Source: Colias croceus
Lineage: Eukaryota; Arthropoda; Insecta; Lepidoptera; Pieridae
Length of the DNA stretch: 64,000 nucleotides
Direction of reading: 5' to 3'
Assembly: GCF_905220415.1 (NCBI RefSeq)
Contig: NC_059547.1
Span: 4,104,501-4,168,500, forward strand
The translations under genes and the position numbers were made by a program. The notes under the pieces are model-generated. The model searched no databases. It was not told the DNA's origin and was given only the letters and a program-made list of their open reading frames with translations. Positions 24,845 through 36,731 of this stretch are shown here, piece after piece (positions within the stretch are counted from its first letter, which is position 1; the number at the start of each line of letters is the position of its first letter).

Positions 24845-26339
24845 CTAAAAAAACAAAAAGCACATATCATTAAAAAGATACGAATAATATCGAAACTCTA
24901 CATGAAGCTCATCATTTTGTAAGTAAATCGTAACGTAAACTGTAGCTCTCTCAAACACATATTAAAGTGTTAAAGACCTTCTATATATTTTTCTTAATTG
25001 AGCAAATCCCTCACAAAAACATTAGTTTTTCATATCCACAATTTATGATACCAATCTTGACGACCTTAACACACTTTTTAAATCAACTTTAAAATTTTAT
25101 AAAAACAAATGACCAATAAATAAACACAATTAACCTCATCGAGCTCGTCATCGAGCATTCAAACTGAAGCGTTCCATTTTTAAAGTTTCATTTTTTTTTA
25201 AGTGGCCAATATTATATTCTATGATCTATGCATGGATCTATGTTTATAAAAATTAAAACATTTTGTGTGTTGTAGACAAAATAAAATAAAAATCGTATAA
25301 ATATTACGAAAATATTTTAACTTTTTTTGTCGCATAAATGGGGTACACGCCTGAAGAGATTCCAGACGAATCAGTTAATTCGTTAATTAGGTATATAATT
25401 AATAGTTTGGTATATTACCTCCAGGCTCCATGTAATATGTCGGTAGGTATATCTATTACTTTAGTGAGCGCTCTCATACACCTGTGATTAATGTCGATGT
25501 AATTTAAGTGCAGCCAGCCAAGCTTTTAAGAAAATTAAACAACTTTAATTGCTCACAAGAAAATAAATTACTTAGTTCTTATCAACACGAGTCAATGTTC
25601 GAACGAAGAAAATTTTCAATCTTGTTCAGTTTGAATTTTCGAAAAATTCTTTCGAAAAATGTATTGCTAAGATCTTATTGAAAAAATAGCAGCTGATATT
25701 AATGCATGCTACCTACAGTTAAACCTATGCCTATGGTTTTATATTGGTTATCAGATAAGACTGTCACCTACCGTGTAAGCCCATTATACCTATCAATAAC
25801 AAATTTTCAATCAGTAAAATTAGCGTAAAAGCTCGTGTCAATTACGTGATAAGCTGATGTTAATAAATGTTTACCAGCTTTTATCAATTTGCGAACGTAC
25901 GATGATTTATGACAGTGTCAAACTGACAGACTTTACTTACCTACTCATGCATTACCTTTATTGGTACCTACCGTTTTATAATTTAATTTAAAAGATAATG
26001 TAACTCAAATGAAAAATATTCCGATTAGAAATGCAATTCAGTTCAGCAACGTTTCAATCTAAGTGTCGTTTAAAATTGTTACGACTTTTTTTTTCAATTA
26101 ATTTATATACAACCCTTTCAATGTTATAAAAAACATTATATTTTGTTAATGATGCATAATTAAGTACCTAATGATAAGAATTACGAAATAATAAATTTGT
26201 GGATGTTGTGGTAGCCTCGGACACCTAATGACTCGTTTTTAAAATGACTATATTTTACATAAAAAAAATCAAATAGGTACCTACTACGTATGGAGAAGAC
26301 ACCGCCTACATCAATTATATTCCGCTCAAGATAGGTCAA

Positions 26340-26365
26340 CCGGCCACACTGCATTCAGTTGCTTT
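26340..26365 (+). promoter_or_regulatory. Core-promoter-like sequence
   Basis: cggccacactgcattcagttgc combines a near match to the insect core-promoter Motif 1 (consensus YGGTCACACTR, one difference) with an initiator-like TTCAGTT about ten bases downstream. An 87-codon frame starts at the ATG at 26627 but resembles nothing I know. It could be the start of a non-coding or short transcript. Confidence 0.2.
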
Positions 26366-29300
26366 AGCGCGATGGTCACGTTCATGTCTCGTTTGTTTTA
26401 AAGCAAAAAACCCCTGAAACTCATCAAATATGGGAGGCCATACACACTCGAGGGAGTGTGTTACGATATTGCACTAATAATTCAAATAATACGGCAAAGT
26501 GCAAAGGAATAACTTATATTAGTAATAAACGGAGTAGAAATAGATAATCATTTTTGAAACTTGGATCGGTCAAAATTTTTGGCGGACGCCATTTTGCGTC
26601 ATTTATCATAGACTAAAATTTAAGAAATGGCATTGGGTATGAAAGATGTTTTTTATTACACATCGCCGCGCTTGCAGCACAGATTTGTTCGTGGTGTCTT
26701 CTCTCTACGTAGCAAAGAGAACACAAATACTACGATACGTAGTAATAATAGCTCAATGATAGGTACCTGCATTGCTTTTTATTGCTCTATAATTCAGAAT
26801 TATTTTACATTTAAAAATCATTTTTCGTTCATGGGACTATGCGATTTAAAAGCATTTCATAAACGATTAAAAAAAAGAACAGTGATATAGTTATTATAAA
26901 TACCTATTATATGCATACAGGTTTTCCAACAGAATGATACAAGTTTGCAAAGGTTTACAGCTTTGTTGTCGCAAAGAACACGAACATGCCAATGCCATGC
27001 GAAACGATACAATAATTTTAATATACAAATATAATGCTTGATAGAAGAAAGTGGAAGCGTGACATGTGTCGCCGCTCTCGATCGACGGATTACCAGTTGC
27101 AACGGCTTTCTACGCCAAAATTGTTACAAACAGTACGCAGTTATTAGATATATATTATTGCGCTCTCAAAACCGCGTAACGATTAACGTAATTATATAAC
27201 ATTACGTTGTTACACTTCATCGACTTTTTGTTAACATGAAAGTTCGGTAATCTCTGTGTAAGTACCTACTCAACAACATAAAAATATTTATTTTTCATTT
27301 TATTTTCATCATATTCCCCTCCTTTTTTAATGGGTTTCATCCGACTGCGATTTTTTTTTTTGTTTCAAAAATTATCTACTCTAGTCTATAGAGCGTGAGT
27401 CTTGAATCGAGAATGTGGATGGCTTCATTATTGTGTTTCATATTTATTATTTTCTTAACTATTATTGTCCTTCTACACCGTGCAAGAAAGCTTTTTGTAA
27501 CGCTGCGCCGCGACTGCGGCCGGTAGGTATGTCCTTCGCAAAAGTTTGCCAGATTGTAATAATTATTATTTGTATGATATTTATAATTTGGTAATTTTTC
27601 ACACATTCTGCACAAGATTTTCATCTTTATAAATATCGATTACCTTCATAATGAGCAAACATTTCAATATCCATAAAACTAAATAGAGACGAGTGTGTTG
27701 AGCGTGTAACAAGTGAAGTGTACTTTCTATTCCAACAATGTATTTTACGACGATCGTAAACGCAAAAAAGTCATAATCTCAAACAATACGATTATCCGAG
27801 TTCCCAACGGGATGCAACTTGTTAGCGAGGACCTGCCGTTAACTTAATAGACGCATAAACATAACACCCTCCCTCGAGAACAGAGTAATATAAATATAAC
27901 AGTATGCTCCCTAATTATAGTATTTAAAGCGATGAGTTTTTAAATAAACGGAACACTTATGATAATTACATACTACTTTTGCACGTGGCGTCATCTGGTT
28001 TTGATTTGAAACTTCGCGCAAAACTTCTTCGACTGACGTTGTAGTTTGTACTTACAACTGCAATGTCATAACTTTATCTATCCTCTTAAATTTTTTTAAA
28101 TATTTTTTCAGCAGCGTGAGTTTTACAGATTATCGTTTTTTTATTCGGGACTCTATTCTATATGATTATCACTTGTTCAATATTTATTTATTTAAATAAA
28201 AGCCTTACAAAATTTCCTCAAGATCTACAGATTCGTTAACGATGTTAATTTTTTTACATGCTCTTGAATAAAAAGATACATATAGGTACATATTTGATAT
28301 TTTATTCCTACGTTAAAACAAATTTAAACATTTGCTTTTCAAACACCTTCATTCAACTATTCAGAAATATTTACATATTTAACTTTTTAATCGAAATTTG
28401 TACCTACTCAAATAATTGTTAAGCGTTACAAAATTTGCCCTTGTTGTTGTTTCGATCGAAATTTTAAAACTTAAACACAAACGAAACCATAAATATAGGT
28501 ACCTATTTACTTTTATATTTTTTTAATTATAGATAACAAAACGCATATTACGATATGTTATGACAAATTTTCATAATTTTTCATTATGCGTATGTCAAAT
28601 ACAGAAAATGTATTTTTCGTATTGTTTGTGTGAGGGCTATTTTTGTATTTATTAGGTTTTTCCTATAAATAACCTTCGCATGGATGCGATCATCGCGACC
28701 GTACCTATTTTACTGTAGACCGTGCGCGAAACGCCTAGTCAAAACGACATTTACCTAAAAAGCAAAACCATGTTACATGAAACGGTTCGAAGGGTTTCTT
28801 TACGGTATAAAAAAGTGCACATAAATGTCCTAGTATATTATAATCGTTGTCTTTGTGCTAATGGTAAACAAATGAATTGTCACCAAAGGCCAACAGATAA
28901 TAATTTCCTTTATAACTCCCAAACCGTTCAATTAATACCTGACAAGTTATAATTCGATCGGATATAATACAATAAATTGAACGTTAATTACCTTTACATA
29001 AAAATAATATTGGTAATAAGTTAAATGAGAGGATTATAATTAAATAGAGGTATTTTAGTAAATTAAGCTTATTGTCTATATTTTATCAGATCTTTTGTGA
29101 AATACACTATACTTTACATATACCTACTAGGTAATTGAATTGAATATTTACGTACAACGAGGTAGGTTTATACGATAAATGCGAAAGAAAGTGCTATTGA
29201 AATCTATCAATTTTCAGTTATGCATTGTAGTACGGTTTAGGTGCAGAAATAGGTACTAAGTCTAAGAGGATATTATTAAATATTTATAACACTTATATAC

Positions 29301-29429
29301 TTTCACCCAACAAACACCTGTGGCAAAGTGTATCACGAATTTGAATTATTATTAAAATTATTTATTACTTAAACGTATTTGGATCGAATTAAATTTTGCT
29401 AAACGTCGATGGCCGGAAACGTCTGTGAA

Positions 29430-29717
29430 ATAAACGCATGGTTTCGCGCGAGAATTTGCGTATCCCTGGTGCGGGCGTACCGGGCGTACCTACTGAACCA
29501 AGTCATTCGACTCGCGACTGCCGAGCCGGTGAAACGTGTTCCGTGTACGCTCCTCGCAGCGAAACTTTAATCGCACTCGATTCGTAAAAAGTGGTGTTAC
29601 AATCAGTTCTCAGTTCTGTATACTTTCATTTTGTTTGACAGTTTTGTGTTATTGTTTATTTGTGACTCTTCACATTGGAGGTGTACAGTTTATTTTCAAT
29701 ACGGCCGTCTGTTTACG
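29430..29717 (+). promoter_or_regulatory. Candidate promoter and 5' non-coding exon
   Basis: A GC-rich, CpG-containing block (about 29430-29580) is followed by initiator-like TCAGTT motifs (29603-29608 and just after) and a strong splice donor tttacg/gtgagt, with the exon ending at 29717. The block has no convincing coding frame. The arrangement looks like a TATA-less insect promoter with a non-coding first exon. If so, the nearest plus-strand acceptor exons are those of the secreted-protein gene 23-28 kb downstream. That link is inferred. Confidence 0.35.
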
Positions 29718-30875
29718 GTGAGTACGTGTTGAATTTCAATATGTTTATGTATAAACTCCAGCTGATTTATGCGGACGAGAAGAGATCGCGCCGTGAACTG
29801 CATTAGTATCGAAGGTCGGACGCTTCCTTACTGTTTCTATGTCACATCATTGTATTGATAACAGTACAAGTACACAAATCATTCACGAGTGCATAAGCTA
29901 ACCACAAGTTATTAAAACTAGATTGTCAACACAGAGCAACTATGCATAAGAGATAATTAAAAATCTATAAAGCATTAAGTGATATTTCGTAGTGTGCAAA
30001 CCAGTTCCTATTAGATGCTTAAGAGTGTGATGTGCATCTTAATCACATTAATCTTGTTTTGAGCTTTTTATTTCACGCGTGCGTTGAACTCTTTTCTTGA
30101 AGGCTTTTCTAAAAACTTAGGACCTAAAAATATCTATTCCCAAATTACCTAGTAAAAATCCACTTACACTATGAACAAACCCCTGCATAAATAAAACTAC
30201 AATTTCACAGCTATTTTAAATACTCACTCGATAATATTCATTACCATACCTGATTAATTAAATTTGTTAATACATATTAAAATATTCTTTTACGTCTGTT
30301 GAGCTAAATATGTTACCGTATATTTTTCTTTCGATAACGGTCACTACAAACAAAGCAAAATAAACATTATTTACACAGTCATGTTTACTTCATGCACTTG
30401 TCATACATGCCCCGACCCTTATTAATGTACCTACTCTGTGATTAACTTCCCAGATTATGCCTAATTAATTTATTACTTTACCAACAACATATTTAAGGAT
30501 AAAAATAATCATAATTAGCTACCTATTTCTTTAAATTTTGTAATTACTGAAGTAAAAATACTTTATTAACAAAGGAAGGGTCAACCTGATCATTAAAAGA
30601 ATAAAAAAAAATTACATTACTCGACTAATATTAATTATAAACATCATCATTAATCTAATTATCAGCTCCTGGGTTCGTATGTTTGTCCGTATTTTGTTTA
30701 CCGATGTCAACATAGAAAGTACCTAGAGATAAAAATGAAAAATTCAAACAAAAACTTACATACCTATTGTTCTGATTCTAGTTTTTACTATCAACAAAAT
30801 ATCATCATAGTAATCATTTAAAATTTAATTGCAACTGCAGAAACTGTCAACAGGTAACTTTTCATAGATAAATAA
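29718..30875. other. Intergenic or intronic DNA, nothing recognised
   Basis: AT-rich, no gene or repeat recognised. It would be the start of the first intron if the donor at 29718 is used. Confidence 0.4.
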
Positions 30876-31052
30876 TCCATACTAATATTATAAATGCGAT
30901 AACTCTGTCTGTCTGTCTGTTACTCAATCACGCCTAAACTACTGAACCAATTTGCATGAAATTTGGTATGGAGATATTTTGATACCCGAGAAAGGACATA
31001 GACCTTTTATTGCGAAATATGTACCACGGGCGAAGCCGGGGCGGACCTCTAG
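30876..31052 (+). mobile_element. Non-autonomous Helitron-like repeat, family A
   Basis: 177 bp, starting TCCATACTAATATTATAAAT after an A and ending with GGGCGAAGCC, then CTAG before a T. Helitrons insert between A and T, begin with TC and end with a hairpin and CTRR, which this copy fits. It contains a (CTGT)n microsatellite. It is the same family, in the opposite orientation, as 55260-55505. No coding capacity. Confidence 0.75.
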
Positions 31053-34000
31053 TATGTCATAAACGATGGAAATTTTCTTAGCAAACATTAAAAGTTAAAT
31101 AATAACAAATGGCTGAACAAACGTCATGCACACATTTCATGAACTATGTATCTAATAGTAACAATATAAAAAATAACTAACTAAATACTAAGTACCTATG
31201 TCGGTTGTATGGGTACTTTAGGTCTTATGTGGAAATTATTGTAATACACTGCAAATTTTTCAAATAAAAAAAACAAGGTCCTCAATATTCTGAATAAAAT
31301 ATAATAATCAGTATTTTAACCAGTTCATGTAATTAATGAAGTTTATGCAAAATTGCATTCACGTCCATATGAATGCTAATTGCCTTCACGAAAATGAAAA
31401 ATAAATAAAGGTTGAATCAACAAACATGTGCAAATTCCCCGCATTTATATTTACAAACACGCTGGCACGCTAAAGAACATTTTTAATTTTCAATAATATT
31501 TATTGTAGTACAAACGTTACTGCAAATTGTAATGTGACATTCTTACTCGATTGTTTAAGCCTTCAATTCAAAGTCAAACACAAGTTATACCTGTGGAAAT
31601 TGATCCTATAAAACTAATCTTACAGCGCATTATAGATTCAAGAAATTTATTTCCATAGCATTATAGAGATTATATGCATTTATTGTTAAATATCATACGA
31701 TTAAATAGAAATTGTAAAAATAACTCTATCTTCGATTGTCCAAGTCCATGTCCGAAAGCAAAACATACATACAAAGTCATAGACAAATTGATAAAAAGCT
31801 ATACAGAAACTTTTAATTTTAATTATACTTTACTTATATAATTTAAATTTACTTTAAATTTTAATTATATAAACAAACATTTAAAAATTAAATGTACTAA
31901 TTGTTAATGTTCTATAGAACGTTAAATCGGCAAATTTTAACGGGGAAAATAGTGAAAATTACTATCAAACTTAATCTAAACTGACACACTAAAAATTTAA
32001 TCAACTTCCAAATTTTTAAGCCCTCCAATCTCCAACTTCAGCAAAACAATTTCCTTAGGGAGCCTCTTGTTATAATGTCATGTCTATTATTCATTTATTA
32101 TCGTGGCACGTGCTGTTTTGAGGATACTTTATAATTAGGTTCATACGTTGGATGACTACATTAATAATACGATATTTTTTGTTACTTTAATAATTACTCC
32201 TCATTACCTCATTCACATTTTTCCCAGAATGAGAAATATCTTCTAATTAATTACATAAGACTCGACTGAAATTTATAATTTTGTATATAAATATTTAATT
32301 TAGTTGAAATGAGTTTTAAAATGGTATTTATTCAATTGAAAATAAAATAAGAAACGATTACAAACTCAATGTCGACTTGCAACGCAACCTGCACTTGAAC
32401 TGTGCCCGGTCAGTTAATTAATTAGTAATTAATACGATAAGTGTAACATAACTTACTCGTGCAATTGTATTGTGTGATTTAGCGAAAATATATTTTAAAC
32501 AAATGAGCTCTACATATATACTTGACTCTTTATAATGTTCCATGATGATGGATAATATCGATATTCACGTTGGTATTCTAATTCAAATCGATACATAAAA
32601 TTAAAATGAACTAGAAATTCTGAATCGGACTGACCTAAAATAAACAACAATTCTATATTTTACAGATAAGAGAAATTCTGTAACACCAATGTTGATAATA
32701 TTCTAGTATGCTTACTACTTAGCGACTGCTTTCATCTAAACCAGCGTGCTAAAATATCTAAATGAATGTAAAAGAAAACTAGTCTGAATTTATTGAGGTA
32801 ATGCTACCATTAGTAATACTTGAATATTTTATGAGACTCTTATGCTTAAGAAATCTCTTTTGAGTAAAGGAGATTACCCCGATCGTATTTCTAATCGTAT
32901 ACCTACTTGTGGTCCCCGAGATGTTCTAATTTTGAGAATTATTAAGCAAACAGGTTTTTACAATACACATTTATTTTATTCGACATAAATAATACATTAT
33001 AAGAACATGTTTTTTTAATTAATTCGCACAAAAAGAAATTCTAAAGAAGAATTTTACTATTATAGAAAATAGGATTCATGCAGTAAAAGATTGGTGCTAC
33101 CATATTTTTTATTTTGTTTTATTCACAAATAAACCTAGTGTACCCTACAGCTATCACATACTGCTAATTCAACATTAAAACGCCAATAATACGGGACACA
33201 AATTTTTAATAGACAACTTTTGTGACAAAACTTCAAAAACTATATTCTAAGCGATATTGCACTAAACATATAAAAGATGCAAACACAACACACATGGGGA
33301 GCAAAATTAAACACATTTTAATTTTGTCACTATCCCCTCGTCAAAAGGGATTTCGCTTCGAGTGAATCGAGAATTATTTTTATATTGTTACTTTACTTTC
33401 ATATATGGCTCGAACGACTTTCAACAGGTGTCCTGTCTGAGTCTGTCTTAACTTATTTATTACATTCACTCTAAAGGACAACATACCTATAGCTTGATAA
33501 GTTACGCATATATTTATATTTGTAATTGTTTATAGTAGTTCCGTGTTCTGTAAATGGATTTAGCTCATGCCTATTGTAACTTATTTATCTTGTTTCTATT
33601 GATACATCAATGTTTTTTTACATTTTAATATTAATAATAGTCATTTTAATTTAATAATATTTAGATAAACCAAGAAATAATCGTTTAAGATGATATCTCC
33701 TTACTCTTGTTTTTGTTAGCCAAGACAATATTTGAAAGTTTACGTAAACGTTACACATATGTAATACATGAGGTGTTTTATTACTGTTATAAAGGCTTAC
33801 ATCGTAGAAAAATAATCATATTAAGTACTTGTACATATTTGAGATTGAGTGTTGGGCAACTCTTTTTTGTATCTTAGGCGACACGCAATGTTATAAATAT
33901 CTCAAAAATATTTAGTATGGAATCTCCGCAGTTACTGCAGTTGCATTTTGCACTTAACCAAATGAAATAATTATTTTGCCATTTACATAAGAATTTAAAA

Positions 34001-34959
34001 ATCGTAGGATTTTAACACATTTTCACTTTCACAAGACTTTAATTTAATTCAAAAAGCATTCATTGCGTCGAATAATTACGTACCTTTTTAAAATATTTTT
34101 TACACAGTGAAAATTTTCAGTAAGTATCTGAAAATTATACGTTTAAAATTTTTATAGGGTACAAAATTTTTCGTCTTCCATAGATGTATATAGGTATGTA
34201 ACTGCCGAATACTCACGTATTCGGCAATTAATAAGACTATAGATTATCGCAATCAAGAAGTGACTGTGAATGATATAGCAAAACAGACCAATTAGATAAT
34301 TAATCTGAAGAAAATGGAGGATGATTGCAATTGTTAAAAGATTTATTCGTTACGATTCACGAATCTTAACTTTTTAAAAATGTATGTAATTTTTACAATC
34401 GGATTCACGCACGCATAGGCTTGAGTAGGTAGCACGACACTTGACACAATAGTACCGTACCTCAATGCAAACTATTCGTGTCAATACTATATGGATTAGA
34501 TTACAAATGTGAAGAAATAAGTGCGCCTATAACATCCACTCATATATTATGTATACACTGGTATAAATATATATATTTATTATATATATCAGTTTGATGT
34601 AAATGTTAATAGTTGCAATACATTAGACTTCTAAGAAGCTTCCTCCTTAAACTCCCATAGGCTGTTTACATTTTAGATTACCATTCAGATGTAATTTTAT
34701 ATTTTCAATCTATGTAACATACCCTGGAGTACTTATAATGTAAATGAGAAGTGATGCTAAAAAATATCATAACTAGGTACATAATATATAACTTGTTACT
34801 TTCCTCGACTGCATTCGCAAAATCTTGAAATTATGAAAATGCTGTTTAAAATACAATTTGCGTTTGAATTCACAAAATGTCTCCTTTTTCAATTTGTAAA
34901 GGTAGCAAGCAAGGTAGGTAAGCAAATAAATGGATATATGTGTGTAATGTATAAAGTCT
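31053..34959. other. Intergenic or intronic DNA, mostly featureless
   Basis: Very AT-rich with no gene recognised. A 10-bp hairpin (34203-34226) and a short AT microsatellite (about 34567-34588) are the only structures noted. Confidence 0.5.
34203..34226. repeat. Short perfect hairpin
   Basis: TGCCGAATAC (34203-34212) and GTATTCGGCA (34217-34226) pair perfectly around a four-base loop. The context shows no U-tract or gene, so its role is unknown. Confidence 0.5.
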
Positions 34960-35060
34960 ATACTACCCAGTAGTTGAGCGGGTCTTGACTGCCCTCAGAT
35001 CGTAGATAGCAAGCCTGCAGAGGCCAAGGGTCCGAAACTGGATGACCATGCTCAGTTAAA
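34960..35060 (+). repeat. Possible tRNA-derived SINE remnant
   Basis: ccagtagttgagcgggtcttgactg resembles a tRNA-like head, followed by cagatcgtagatagcaag and a degenerate B-box area (aagggtccgaaactgg). It shares the 'cagatcgta' core with the remnant near 2720. It ends shortly before the TTAA-flanked element at 35116. Confidence 0.35.
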
Positions 35061-35808
35061 TATATCTGAATTGTCAACATATTGAAATGAAATTTAAAAC
35101 AGCGATGAGTGTTAAAGGAGAATGCCCATGAAAGTATGGACCACAGTATAGTGTTGCGTCAATGCCAGAGTGGTTTTGGAGGGTTCTTCGATATTCAAAA
35201 GATTTTTACCGATACATTTTTTTGTGATAAAAACAGGGGTTTTCAAGATATTGAGAAAAATGTGAATTAACCTCAAAACTTAAATGAACCCGATTTAGTT
35301 AGGTTTATGTGTGATTTAGGTAGTATTTTATCGTCTGAAGGCTATTTTTCGTTTAACATAATATTTAATCTATGCGTAGCGCTTATGCTTTCAGGCAAAG
35401 TCTATGTGTTCATCGGCTATGTGTAGGTAGGCACCAGAAATCTTCCGGGACGGATTTCAAGAAAACCTAAATATATATTTAAAAAATGCCAATAGAGTTT
35501 TTATTCAGTTTACATATTGTTGTTGTTGTTTGAATCATTTTTTCACTACATATTCGAAGAAAGAAACAAATAAGAAATAACTGGTTACCTTCCAAGCTAT
35601 CTTACAAGCTATGTCATAATCATATTTTTTTATATATATTTATATTATTTTACTTCACTATATATGTTAAAACAACCTACAGTGTATAAACAATACCTTA
35701 CAGAGTGATTTTATGTTAATTGATTTTTTTGTAATTCAATGAAAACAATATTAGCTATTTACCATAGTAAATGTCATAATAGTTACCGCTTGGTTACCGT
35801 GGTAACCA

Positions 35809-36716
35809 GTAATGGATACTAAATCTATGGTAAGGGAGCGTTCAAGTATTACGTAACGCAATTTTTGTATATTTTTGACCCCCCCTCCTCCCCTTGTAAC
35901 GCACCATAACGTTTTACTATACCCCCCCCCCAGTCTCAAAACGTTACGTAACACTCAAGTGACCATTTTTACCCTAAAGTTGCAAAAAAGTATATTACAG
36001 ATTTTATCCTTTTTAATCCGCAACACCTGCGTATTATGTTTATAATCATCATCACTAACAAGTACTGACAAAGAGAACAACAATAAATGATGTTTAATAC
36101 AATCTAGGGATTCCCAGTGAAATATAAACAAAAAGGTTTGCCAACTTACGAGAACAAATCAAAAATGACGACCAGACTAATACAATTAAGGGATTCCCCG
36201 TAAAACGTAAATGAAAGTGGTTGCCAATTTTGGAGTTTTAATTCACAAATTTTTTATAAAAAAAAACAATGTTACGTAACGTGTTGTAAGAAAGACCCCC
36301 TCCGCCCCTGTAACGCATCGTAACGTTTTACGAGACCCCCCCTCCCCCCAAATTGCGTTACGTATTACTTGAACGCTCCCTAACGGATCTAAACAATTAC
36401 ATGTCTTATTAGATTTTACAAAACATTCCCTGGTCAAAATATATTTTCCGATAGTAAGAAGGCCTCTAAATTGCCGAGATTTTTTTTAATAGTATTTTTA
36501 TCTTGATGCATGAGAAAAAACCTGTACCAAAAATGTAAACGGTAATGGACACTAAATCTATAATAACGGATCTAAACAATTACATGTCTTATTAGATTTT
36601 ACAAAACATTCCCTGTTCAAAATATATTTTCCGATGGTAAGAAGGCCTCTAAATTGCCGAGATTTTTTTTAATATATTGTTGTCTTGATGCATGAGAAAA
36701 ACCAGTACCAAAAATG
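35809..36716. repeat. Tandem duplication inside the TTAA element, first copy split by a MITE
   Basis: Copy 1 begins taatggatactaaatctatgg (35809), is interrupted by the MITE at 35834-36380, resumes at 36381 with taacggatctaaacaattac and ends near 36542. Copy 2 (36543-36716) begins taatggacactaaatctata and is uninterrupted. The two copies are nearly identical along their length, including aagaaggcctctaaattgcc. Confidence 0.85.
35834..36380. mobile_element. MITE with 31-bp inverted repeats and TAA duplication (PIF/Harbinger-like)
   Basis: The inverted repeats start GGGAGCGTTCAAGTA (35834-35864 and 36350-36380) and differ at one of 31 positions. TAA flanks both ends (35831-35833 and 36381-36383). 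The intact sister repeat at 36543 has a single TAA at the same place, confirming a 3-bp target-site duplication, which is characteristic of PIF/Harbinger. Internally there are two C-rich direct repeats (35878-35931 and 36293-36349) sharing gtaacgcaNCNtaacgtttta. There are also two diverged copies of a 'gggattccc...gtttgccaa' unit. It has no coding capacity. Confidence 0.85.
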
Positions 36717-36731
36717 GGCATTCTCCTTTAA

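Larger units (their letters stand above)
24206..29429. other. Intergenic or intronic DNA with scattered exon-like and promoter-like patches
   Basis: No supported gene. An exon-like segment (24783-24844, minus) and a core-promoter-like patch (26340-26365, plus) are listed separately. A GC-rich patch at about 27045-27110 and another at about 27500-27535 carry no recognised coding potential. Confidence 0.5.
35116..36727. mobile_element. Non-autonomous DNA transposon with TTAA duplication
   Basis: Terminal inverted repeats AGGAGAATGCCCAT (35116-35129) and ATGGGCATTCTCCT (36714-36727) are perfect over 14 bp and flanked on each side by TTAA (35112-35115 and 36728-36731). TTAA targets are typical of piggyBac and Kolobok superfamilies. 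The element is 1612 bp, of which 547 bp plus a TAA duplication is a later MITE insertion. The right part holds a tandem repeat of about 180 bp. No transposase frame was seen. Confidence 0.75.
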
